Assembly: GCF_016807185.1 (NCBI RefSeq)
Contig: NZ_JAEVYN010000006.1
Span: 30,057 to 94,056, forward strand
Length of the DNA stretch: 64,000 nucleotides
Origin: Leptolyngbya sp. Cla-17
GTDB taxonomy: Bacteria > Cyanobacteriota > Cyanobacteriia > Leptolyngbyales > Leptolyngbyaceae
Reading direction: 5' to 3'
The translations under genes were made by a program, and so were the position numbers. Numbering within the stretch: the stretch's first letter is position 1; each line of letters starts with the position of its first letter. Below the pieces are notes generated by a model. It had not been told where the DNA came from and searched no databases. It was given only the letters and a program-made list of their open reading frames with translations. Below, piece by piece: positions 51,755 to 58,970 of this stretch.

Positions 51755-52444
51755 TTATTGGCGACGGAAGTGGTAGGCTTCGGTTTTTGCGCCCCAAACT
51801 TGTTTGCCTTGAGCATCGAAGCCGCGATCCCAAGTATTCATGCTGGCAGGAGCGAGTTCGATGTGGTTAGTGATACGAACGGCTCCTCGTACTTTGGCGG
51901 GACAGCCATCGACCGGCGTGTTGCCCATGTAGCCCGTGCCGACCTGTTTGAGGAAGACGTTGCAAACAGGAGTGCCCAGATCGCTAAGGTTGACAGTTCG
52001 CTCTATGCTGTCTGATGTGCGATCGCACAATCCAGCCCAGCGAGTTGGGTCAGTGGGCTTAAAAGAGCGCGATCGCACACTTTGGCTAAGGGAACTGGGC
52101 GAAATTTCCAAAAATCGCTGACGATATGGTTTGTCAAGCGACGTAGACATTGCCTGTTCTTGATATAAAAAAATGGACTGCGGTTCAGCCTGAGCGACTA
52201 ACCCGATCCGGCAGGTTGTCATTTGTACGTTGGGCGCTTTAGGATTGGCGATCGCTTGGGCTGAGGTATCCATTTTGCCTACTAGCAATGCAGCGACTTC
52301 TTCGGCTTGCTGTTCTAACGTGCTAGAAGTTTTAATAATCGGCTCTGCGATGGCAATGGTGGGATGGAGGAGATACGCGATCGCGATCGTCCCACTCACT
52401 GTCGTGGGGAGTTTGCTTATAAAATTTTGCAGAGAAAACGCCAT
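51755..52444 (-). CDS. CpcT/CpeT-family chromophore lyase-like protein with signal-like N-terminus
   Basis: A 229-residue protein matching the CpcT/CpeT (DUF1001) bilin lyase family: FLYQEQAMSTSLDKPYRQRF, WAGLCD, LGTPVCNVFLKQVGTGYMGN, TPVDGCPAKVRGAVRITNHI and MNTWDRGFDAQGKQVWGA. CpcT attaches phycocyanobilin to Cys-155 of phycocyanin beta. Here an extra ~35-residue N-terminus (FISKLPTTVSGTIAIAYLL, then HPTIAIAEP) looks like a signal peptide, which cytosolic CpcT does not have. It may therefore be an exported paralogue with another ligand-binding role. No phycobilisome genes are adjacent. Confidence 0.85.
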   Translation of the reverse strand: MAFSLQNFISKLPTTVSGTIAIAYLLHPTIAIAEPIIKTSSTLEQQAEEVAALLVGKMDTSAQAIANPKAPNVQMTTCRIGLVAQAEPQSIFLYQEQAMSTSLDKPYRQRFLEISPSSLSQSVRSRSFKPTDPTRWAGLCDRTSDSIERTVNLSDLGTPVCNVFLKQVGTGYMGNTPVDGCPAKVRGAVRITNHIELAPASMNTWDRGFDAQGKQVWGAKTEAYHFRRQ

Positions 52445-52464
52445 GGAGGAATCCTAGCGCATCT

Positions 52465-53370
52465 TTAGCGAGTTGCGATCGCGCCATCAGCCTTCAGCAA
52501 GATCGATTGCCAGGCGGCGTATCCTTTAGCGTTGAGGTGCAATCCATCGGTGGTCAGCTCTTGTCGCAAATTGCCGTTGGTATCTGCCATCTGACTAGAG
52601 AGATCGAGAAAATAGGCTCCGCTGCGGGTGGAAAGTGCCCTGAGTTGGCGATTGAGTTGGGCGATGCGATCGCTGGATGCAATCACCGAGCGGGTTGGCA
52701 GCACTGACTGCACAATCAAATTCGCTTGAGGCTGGGTTCGCCGAAGTTGAGTAATAATCTGGCGCACATTCCACAAAATTTCGTTGTCGGTGGCTCCCTG
52801 TTTCAGGTCGTTGATGCCTGCCATGAGATAAACGACACGGGGACGAGTTGCCGCAAAATCAGACAAACGGCGGAGAATGCCGTGCGTGGTGTCGCCTGAA
52901 ATAGATTGGTTCAGCCACGTTTGGGGTTGCGGCAAGCGATCGCTAGGAAACCACAGGCTCAAAGAGTCGCCCAATAATACACCAGTGCGTTGAGTTGCTT
53001 TGGCAGCGATCGCGGCTTCCCGTTTCATCAAAGTGCGCCACTGCTCGTAAGTCGGTTGTTGGGTGGCATTGCTCCAACTAGATTGAAAGCTGTTGGGTGG
53101 TAAGTGAGTGTAGAGATGCCCGGTGCTGACTGCGGCGACCCGCTGAGAATAAAGCTGGCTTCCCGACCTCGGCACGGCCACTGAAGAAAATTTTGTGGAG
53201 GAGATCGATTCTGGGCGACTGTGAGATCGCAACCTCAGCAAGATTTGATTCAACCGCTGCTTTTCAGCTTGCACTGCTTGATGATGGGTGCGAAGTTCGT
53301 CTTTTGGAACGCTGGTGTTGGTTTTATCAGGAATTTGGGAGGCAAGTACTAACGAATCAAGCATGATCAA
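52465..53370 (-). CDS. SGNH/GDSL-type hydrolase
   Basis: A 301-residue protein with a C-terminal SGNH hydrolase domain. Block I GVLLGDSLSLWF holds the nucleophile Ser, block II SISGDTTHGILRRL the Gly, block III MAGINDLKQG the Asn, and block V LTTDGLHLNAKGYAAW the Asp/His pair. All four are present. The N-terminal ~110 residues are helical and Gln/Arg-rich with no known domain. The product is probably an esterase or acyl-hydrolase of cell-envelope polymers. No clear signal peptide is seen. It is 20 bp upstream of the CpcT-like gene on the same strand, so the two may share a transcript. Confidence 0.85.
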   Translation of the reverse strand: MIMLDSLVLASQIPDKTNTSVPKDELRTHHQAVQAEKQRLNQILLRLRSHSRPESISSTKFSSVAVPRSGSQLYSQRVAAVSTGHLYTHLPPNSFQSSWSNATQQPTYEQWRTLMKREAAIAAKATQRTGVLLGDSLSLWFPSDRLPQPQTWLNQSISGDTTHGILRRLSDFAATRPRVVYLMAGINDLKQGATDNEILWNVRQIITQLRRTQPQANLIVQSVLPTRSVIASSDRIAQLNRQLRALSTRSGAYFLDLSSQMADTNGNLRQELTTDGLHLNAKGYAAWQSILLKADGAIATR

Positions 53371-53425
53371 ATGGCAGCAAACTCTGCTTACTATTCACAG
53401 CGATCGCTACTTCGTTTCAGGATAG

Positions 53426-53890
53426 TTATGACCAGACTTCAGTCTTATTCTCTCTACTACTTCCGCAGCGATCGCCAGTTTTATGCGGCACTACTTCGGC
53501 GATCGTGCGGATCAAGTAATCAAGGTCAACGGGTTTAGAGAGCCACCTTTGAAAGCCTGCGGCTGCAGCCAGTAAATCGTCGTTTCCCTGGATGTAAGCT
53601 GAAACAGCAATGGCAGGCAGAAATTGATTAGACTTCGCTTCTAAGGCTCTAAGCTTGCGAATGAAGATATAGCCATCTTCATTGGGGAGAGCAATATCGC
53701 TGACCAAAACATCGGGCGTGAACTGGGTGAGGAGAGTGAAGGCTTCGCACGCCGAAGCAACTACTGCCACCACCGCTCCGATACTTTCTAAGAGACAGGT
53801 AAACAGAAGTTGGGTGTCTGGATCATCGTCAACAATCAGAATCTTTAGCCCAGTGAGATCCAAAGACTGATCCTGCACGTATCCTTCCAT
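53426..53890 (-). CDS. single-domain response regulator
   Basis: A 154-residue receiver-only protein: acidic pair LKILIVDDDPDTQ, phosphorylation site VLVSDIALPNEDGY, Ser in IAVSAYIQGND and WLSKPVDLDYL. No output domain follows, only a short basic tail. It would act by protein contact or phosphotransfer. ATG 53890 is chosen; the upstream in-frame extension to 53947 is encoded by a cyanobacterial AAATTC-type repeat (RFKIQIRIWDF) and is unlikely to be translated. The hybrid kinase at 58971 carries a related receiver, but no dedicated partner is adjacent. Confidence 0.85.
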   Translation of the reverse strand: MEGYVQDQSLDLTGLKILIVDDDPDTQLLFTCLLESIGAVVAVVASACEAFTLLTQFTPDVLVSDIALPNEDGYIFIRKLRALEAKSNQFLPAIAVSAYIQGNDDLLAAAAGFQRWLSKPVDLDYLIRTIAEVVPHKTGDRCGSSRENKTEVWS

Positions 53891-54116
53891 GATGAGTTCT
53901 CTAATCACAAAATCCCAAATGCGTATTTGAATTTTGAATCGAAGCAAACGAGTTTTGAAATCTGCAAGCTCATCCCTGCGCTCTCCCTAGCAAACACAGG
54001 TTTGAATTAATTACGGCTCTAGAAGCAACTCAGTAAAGCTTTTCTTGTAAAGAAGAGTAACATTTCTCATACAAAGAAGTCAGTACGATCTTAAACAAAC
54101 GAGTTGACTTTTGGTT

Positions 54117-54160
54117 ATTCTCTCGAATGCTGAGGCTATAGCCTCAGCATTCGAGAGAAT
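54117..54160. terminator. 44-bp perfect palindrome containing the Crp/Fnr stop codon
   Basis: Arms of 22 bp (ATTCTCTCGAATGCTGAGGC plus TA and its complement) with no spacer. The stop TAG of the regulator (minus strand, 54136-54138) is at the exact symmetry centre, so the last seven codons (EFSRMLRL end) form one arm. It may terminate transcription or protect the mRNA end. Confidence 0.7.
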
Positions 54161-54849
54161 TCGTTTCTGATCACGCCATAACACTCGCAGGAAAAGTCCT
54201 CCAGTCCATGTCGGCTCACAACCTCAATCTTGCCGCGCGTGTAGCGGATCAGTCCTAATTGAGCTAGGTTGCCTGCTGCCACCGTCACTCCTGCCCGACG
54301 CACACCCAGCATTTGACCAATAAATTCTTGAGTGAGCAAAAACTCCTCCTTGGAAACGGCATCAGCGACTAATAGCAGCCACCGCGCCAAGCGTTTTTCG
54401 GTTGTGTGAAAGCGATTACAAGCCACCGATTGCGAGGTTTGCACTAATAGTGCTTGCACATAGCGCAACAATATCTTTTGCAGGCTGCCTCCCTCGCCAA
54501 ACTCTGCTTGCAACACCGTTGCCTCAAGTCGAAGTGCATCGCCTGCAACTTGAACCAAGGCGCGATGAGTTCCGGTTGTGCCGCTCAAAATCACTGAAAT
54601 CCCCGCCATGCCCTTGTGTCCTATGATGCCGACTTCGATCGTTGAACCATTCAGCAAGGTGGAAACTAAAGAAATCATCGCGCCAATTGGAAAATAGACG
54701 TATTGAATGGCGTTATTTGCTTCGTAAATCACCTGATGAAGGGGCAATGAAACCCACTCTAAGTGAGGAAGGAGACGTTGGTAATCTTCAGGCGGCAGTG
54801 CTTTCAATAACCAATTTGCAGCCACACCATCAGATTGAGACACAGGCAT
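54136..54849 (-). CDS. Crp/Fnr-family transcriptional regulator
   Basis: A 237-residue regulator from MPVSQSDGV. The N-terminal cupin domain has LPLHQVIYEANNAIQYVYFP, GSTIEVGIIGHKGMAGISVIL and DALRLEATVLQ. A dimer helix and HTH (FIGQMLGVRRAGVTVAAGNL) follow, then a wing (GLIRYTRGKIEVV). The canonical cAMP-binding RSA motif of Crp is not seen, so the ligand is unknown. This type, with GHKGMAG, is common in cyanobacteria and proteobacteria. An upstream in-frame ATG (54888) adds 13 hydrophobic residues without support. The gene ends inside a 44-bp palindrome. Confidence 0.88.
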   Translation of the reverse strand: MPVSQSDGVAANWLLKALPPEDYQRLLPHLEWVSLPLHQVIYEANNAIQYVYFPIGAMISLVSTLLNGSTIEVGIIGHKGMAGISVILSGTTGTHRALVQVAGDALRLEATVLQAEFGEGGSLQKILLRYVQALLVQTSQSVACNRFHTTEKRLARWLLLVADAVSKEEFLLTQEFIGQMLGVRRAGVTVAAGNLAQLGLIRYTRGKIEVVSRHGLEDFSCECYGVIRNEFSRMLRL

Positions 54850-54888
54850 AGAAATTATTCCTAGTGAAATCGAGTTGAGAAAAAACAA

Positions 54889-55283
54889 CTGACAACATAA
54901 GGAAGCGTATTAACGCTTTAGCCCTCATTGCCAAGAAGCAATTTTTCTAGTTCAAAGCAAAATGCTAAACCTGACTCATGACAGTAGCTAAAACTATAGA
55001 TTTGTAGTAGACCACAATCGCATATTGAGCGTCTGTACGGTTCTCAACCTAGTTCCCTTTTTCCAAATCCATTCCAAGGCAGGCTGCGGGTAGTGTTCTC
55101 GCAAGGACAGATCATTTCAACGCACAAAGACGATCGCAAAGTCCTAGTCTCTGCAATCGCGCTATTCAATCTGAAGCAACTGTCCTGGATTAACCCACTT
55201 AGACTCCAGCCCAAAGACAAAAGTTGAAAACGAGAGCGGTAAAATAACATCTGAACACTAATTTTTAACAAGCTGAGTTTGAG
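54889..55283. other. intergenic region upstream of the Crp/Fnr gene and small Cys protein
   Basis: Divergent promoters for the regulator (minus) and the small protein (plus) must lie here. No ORF with recognisable motifs and no strong secondary structure were noticed. Confidence 0.35.
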
Positions 55284-55484
55284 ATGGAGAACACTACGAT
55301 TAACTGCGCTGTAGCCTGTATCAACGGCTGCGTGCTGGGTGACAAGTGCCCTAACCTGGAGTACAAATCGAAAGCGGTGAGTTTTGTGAATGAAACATCG
55401 CTGGATAAATTGCTGGAAATTGCCGAGTCAGCCCGCATGAAAAAAATGACGGAGCCGCCCAAATGGGTGCTGCCAGAAGACTAA
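55284..55484 (+). CDS. small conserved cysteine-containing protein
   Basis: A 66-residue protein, MENTTINCAVACINGCVLGD at the start, then KCPNLEY, a helical middle (TSLDKLLEIAESARMKK) and MTEPPKWVLPED. Four Cys (8, 12, 16, 22) in a C-x3-C-x3-C-x5-C arrangement could bind a metal or a cluster. The sequence style is that of a small protein widely conserved in cyanobacteria, from memory; no function is known. GAG in TTTGAG precedes the ATG. Confidence 0.7.
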   Translation: MENTTINCAVACINGCVLGDKCPNLEYKSKAVSFVNETSLDKLLEIAESARMKKMTEPPKWVLPED

Positions 55485-55550
55485 TCACGGTAAGTGGCAG
55501 GGACTAAGGGGCAAGTGGGTGCAAAGCCCTCCTCCCAACGCCGCACTTTC

Positions 55551-56558
55551 CTAGAGATCGCCTTTTTCTTGTCCTGGCTCAATCACTTCTCGTACTCGAT
55601 AAATCGGTCGTCCTTGCGATTCGTGATAGGTTCGCATTAGCAGTTCTGCCAATAGCCCAAAGCAAAACAACTGTACTCCTGTCAAAATCAATACGACGAC
55701 TAAAATCAGCAGGGGACGGTTAATGCTTTCCCCAAAGCTGAGCTTTAGGGTGGTGAGATACAAACCAATTACCGTTCCTAAAAAGATCGATAACACGCCC
55801 ATGGAACCGAACACATGCATCGGGCGCGTCAAAAACTTACGCATAAAGAAAACGGTTATCAAATCCATGATGACGCGAATCGTGCGATCGAGTCCGTATT
55901 TGCTTTTGCCAAACTGCCGGGGATGATGGCGTACTGGAATTTCGGCAATCCGCGCACCTTCAATAAATGCCAGTGCGGGCAAAAAGCGGTGCAACTCACC
56001 ATAGAGATTCATATCGGCGATCAGTTCTGAGCGATAGGCTTTGAGAGAGCAGCCATAATCGTGAACCTTGACCCCGGTCACTTGGGCGATTAGCCAATTA
56101 GCAATTTGAGATGGAATTAACCGAGTGACCGTGGCATCCTGCCGATTTTTACGCCAACCGCTGACCAGGTCATAGCCTTCGCTCAGTTTGCTAAGCAGGA
56201 TGGGAATATCCGCCGGATCATTTTGCAAATCTCCATCCATCGTCACGATGATTTGCCCTTTGGCGTGGCTAAACCCTGCTGCCATTGCGGCGGTTTGCCC
56301 ATAGTTACGCCGCAGAATCACACTGCGAAGATCGGTGCGATCGCTGGCAATTTGCTTCAGCCGATCAGCGGAACCATCGGTAGAGCCATCGTCAATACAC
56401 AAGATTTCGTAGCTGATGTTGGCAGTGATCAGCGTGGCAGAAATCGCCTCTAATAAATGGGGCAGATTTTCGTATTCATTATGAATCGGGACGACGATAG
56501 AGACCTGAGGCTGGAGGGATGATGCCCACAATTTGCTGTTTTCAACAGTGAATGTCAT
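55551..56558 (-). CDS. family 2 glycosyltransferase, GtrB/DPM1-like
   Basis: A 335-residue membrane glycosyltransferase. The GT-A domain has VSIVVPIHNEYENLP, LCIDDGSTDGS, LRRNYGQTAAMAAGF, MDGDLQNDP (catalytic/metal DxD region) and RQFGKSKYGLDRT. Two transmembrane helices follow (FGSMGVLSIFLGTVIGLYL, LLILVVVLILTGVQLFCFGL). Such enzymes transfer a sugar from a nucleotide donor to undecaprenyl phosphate. The lipid-linked sugar serves envelope polysaccharides. The gene lies 51 bp downstream of the NlpC/P60 peptidase gene, and both could be one envelope operon. Confidence 0.9.
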   Translation of the reverse strand: MTFTVENSKLWASSLQPQVSIVVPIHNEYENLPHLLEAISATLITANISYEILCIDDGSTDGSADRLKQIASDRTDLRSVILRRNYGQTAAMAAGFSHAKGQIIVTMDGDLQNDPADIPILLSKLSEGYDLVSGWRKNRQDATVTRLIPSQIANWLIAQVTGVKVHDYGCSLKAYRSELIADMNLYGELHRFLPALAFIEGARIAEIPVRHHPRQFGKSKYGLDRTIRVIMDLITVFFMRKFLTRPMHVFGSMGVLSIFLGTVIGLYLTTLKLSFGESINRPLLILVVVLILTGVQLFCFGLLAELLMRTYHESQGRPIYRVREVIEPGQEKGDL

Positions 56559-56609
56559 GCGGAATTGAAACGTTAGGGTGCATTGAGGGTGAGAAGACGC
56601 GATCTGATT

Positions 56610-57341
56610 CTACAGGGTTTGGCTGGGTTGATAGGTGGCAACGATGCGTCCGGCTCCCCGCAACTGAGCATAGTAGGTTTGACCGATGCGGCTTGCTTGA
56701 TCTGATAAGACATCGATCGCGATGCCATTGTGCCCCTGATCTTTGCCGGAACTGTGAATATAGTGGTTGTCGCCCAGGTACAGTCCAACATGGGTGGCTT
56801 TTTGGGGAGTGCCAAAAAAGATCAGATCGCCGGGTTGCAACTCTGAAACCGCGATCGCTTGAGTAAATGCTTCTTGCTGGTAAGCATCTCTCGGCAGCCA
56901 CACGCCCACCGATGCAAAGGCGGCTTGCATCAAGCCAGAGCAATCGTAGTTGGGTGCCACTGTGCCGCCCCAGAGATAATGGTTGGGCTGATCTTTTGCT
57001 GCCTGAGTAAAGGCGATCGCGGCTGGAACTCTCGCTTGAATCTCTGTTGTAGAGAGCGAGATTGGCTGATAGGGATGAACTGCTTTCTCTAAATAGGCAA
57101 GATCTGCCATTGAAATCCAGCCGGGATAGTCATCTTCACACAGGCAAACGGCGATTGCGGCTGTGCTCTGATCAGCAGCCAATTGTTCCAGCACTGTGGA
57201 AGTTCGCAGATGTCTGCCAACCGCTGCTTGAGTTGCCAACCGCTCTAACGCTGGCGAATCGAACACATCTAAAGATCGGCTACAACGGTACTCTGATTGA
57301 ATTTCAGCCGTGTGAACCTGATTCGCTTGTAAAGAAATCAC
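56610..57341 (-). CDS. NlpC/P60 (C40) cell-wall endopeptidase with SH3-like N-terminus
   Basis: A 243-residue protein. The N-terminal SH3-like region (YRCSRSLDVFDSPALERLAT, LCEDDYPGWISMADL) is followed by a C40 domain: YLWGGTVAPNYDCSGLMQ with the catalytic Cys, LPRDAYQQ, LQPGDLIFFGTP, KATHVGLYLGDNHYIHSSG with the catalytic His and the third polar residue. This is the layout of the cyanobacterial gamma-D-Glu endopeptidases characterised structurally from Anabaena/Nostoc (AvPCP type), which cut peptidoglycan stem peptides, probably for recycling. No signal peptide is visible. Confidence 0.9.
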   Translation of the reverse strand: MISLQANQVHTAEIQSEYRCSRSLDVFDSPALERLATQAAVGRHLRTSTVLEQLAADQSTAAIAVCLCEDDYPGWISMADLAYLEKAVHPYQPISLSTTEIQARVPAAIAFTQAAKDQPNHYLWGGTVAPNYDCSGLMQAAFASVGVWLPRDAYQQEAFTQAIAVSELQPGDLIFFGTPQKATHVGLYLGDNHYIHSSGKDQGHNGIAIDVLSDQASRIGQTYYAQLRGAGRIVATYQPSQTL

Positions 57342-57670
57342 GGTTAAAATACTCCCTGTTATTACACCTACCGTGTATCCATATCTCGATGTTAAGAGTC
57401 TGTGCCGGGAGACTTCCCCCGCTCCTTGGAGGACTCAGCCCCCCAAACCCTTTGCATAAGAGTTTTGTGGTGTAGCACTAAGACTCAGTTCATTCACAGG
57501 GCACATCATATCAGCAAGGGTCGAGTGTGCAATGCTGGCGCAGAGTTTTTAGAAAGTTTTCGGAGTTTTCCGGATAGAGCGTAGGAACTCGGAATAGTGG
57601 AGTGGTAGATGCACCCTGATTGTCGCCCTCAGCCACAAGCTGGGGGCTTTTTGTTGGGATATTACGACAG
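57342..57670 (+). other. intergenic region with possible small RNA
   Basis: No ORF with support. A plus-strand terminator at 57625-57655 has no plus-strand gene upstream, so a short transcript beginning somewhere in this region is possible. I see no known sRNA family. Confidence 0.3.
57625..57655 (+). terminator. rho-independent terminator on the plus strand
   Basis: GCCCTCAGC, loop CACAA, GCTGGGGGC, then TTTTTGTT. One stem position is a T-G pair. The T-tract is only on the plus strand, so it does not serve thrB, which lies on the minus strand just downstream. Confidence 0.7.
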
Positions 57671-58594
57671 TTAAAACTGGGCGATCGCGCCCTTGTGATC
57701 AATTTGCAGAACTTGGACAGTCGCGTCAATGGTTTGATCTTTCCAGGCAGTGGCGATCGCGGCTTGCACCTGTTCTGCTTGGGTCACCTCCGCCAGTGCT
57801 AACAGAGTTGGTCCTGCGCCGCTAATCACTAATCCATAGGCACCTGCGGCGATCGCCGCTTGATGCACTGCTTCGTAACCCGGAATCAGCGCTTGCCGAT
57901 AGGGTTGATGAATTCGATCTTGCAAAGCGGCTTGCAGCCAGTCGGCGTTTCCTGTTTCTAAGCCGCGCAGCAATAAACCTAAATGAGCCGTGTTGAAAAT
58001 AGCATCCGCCCGACTATAGCTAGTAGGAAGAACACGGCGCGCCTCCGCAGTGGATAGCTCAAAGTTGGGAATAGCAGCGATTGCGGTAATGCTGGGATGC
58101 CAAGGAATGTCGCAAATTTGCCATTCGTCATTCACTCCCTTTGCTGCCAAGCGACACCCTCCCATCAATGCTGGCACCACATTATCGGGATGTCCTTCAA
58201 TATCTACCGCTAGTTTCACCACGGCTTCCAGGCTCAGCGGTGACCCTGCCAAAATATTTGCCCCCAACATTCCCGCGGCGATCGCCGTTGCCGAACTTCC
58301 TAAACCCCTTGCCAGTGGCACTCCTAGTTGAATGTCAATTTTTACGGAGGGCACTGATTGCCCAATCTGTTCATAGAGTTTGGCAAACGCTTTGTATGCC
58401 AGATTTGATTCATCTGTTGAAACCCGTGCTGCTTCTGTGCCCGTTGCGGTGATCACAACCGCCGGTGGGCTAGATAACAGCGAAAATGTGAAGGAGTTAT
58501 AGAGCGTCAGAGCCGCACCCAAACAGTCAAAGCCGGGTCCGATATTGGCGGTGGTGGCAGGAACCGCGATCGCAACAGAAGTAGGATGAGACAT
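57671..58594 (-). CDS. thrB: homoserine kinase
   Basis: A 307-residue GHMP kinase from MSHPTSVAIAVPATTANIGP. Motif 1 PATTANIGPGFDCLG, motif 2 PLARGLGSSATAIAAG (ATP-binding), GHPDNVVPALMGG, and motif 3 GAYGLVISGAGPTLLAL are intact. It phosphorylates homoserine in threonine biosynthesis. The upstream in-frame ATG at 58654 adds 20 residues without similarity and is rejected. No other Thr-pathway gene is adjacent, as is common for dispersed biosynthetic genes in cyanobacteria. Confidence 0.95.
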   Translation of the reverse strand: MSHPTSVAIAVPATTANIGPGFDCLGAALTLYNSFTFSLLSSPPAVVITATGTEAARVSTDESNLAYKAFAKLYEQIGQSVPSVKIDIQLGVPLARGLGSSATAIAAGMLGANILAGSPLSLEAVVKLAVDIEGHPDNVVPALMGGCRLAAKGVNDEWQICDIPWHPSITAIAAIPNFELSTAEARRVLPTSYSRADAIFNTAHLGLLLRGLETGNADWLQAALQDRIHQPYRQALIPGYEAVHQAAIAAGAYGLVISGAGPTLLALAEVTQAEQVQAAIATAWKDQTIDATVQVLQIDHKGAIAQF

Positions 58595-58654
58595 CAAAAA
58601 AACCAAATCTGGCAAATGACAAAGCATTGCTAATGATATAGCAGGGGAGGGCAC

Positions 58655-58970
58655 AGTTTTGAGTGCGGAGTGCGATAGGTTGGATTCAGTGATTCTTCAT
58701 TATCCTGTGAAGCCTCAATGAGGTTGAAGCAGTAGATATACGAAGATATACGGAGTTAAACTAAAATCGTAAGATACTTGCCGCCTTGCTCTTGCTCCAC
58801 ATATATTGCCGATTGCCAACGCATAGTGGGTCTCAGATGTGTCTTAGGTTGGATTGACCCAACGCTTAAAGTGTCACAAGGCCTCTGTTTTAGATTGGAT
58901 CAAATCGGTAGTGTCATGGTTCAGCTGATATGGATTGGTGGCGATTGCACAGATTAGAACAGTCTCTTTT
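58655..58970. other. intergenic region before the hybrid kinase
   Basis: About 300 bp with no gene signal. It separates divergent thrB and histidine kinase genes and must hold both promoters. Confidence 0.3.

Noticed and set aside
57580..57660. Possible tRNA-like segment near TGGAGTGGTAGATGCACC
   Set aside because: No cloverleaf with T-loop GTTCRANYC or acceptor pairing could be made; the hairpin there is a terminator.
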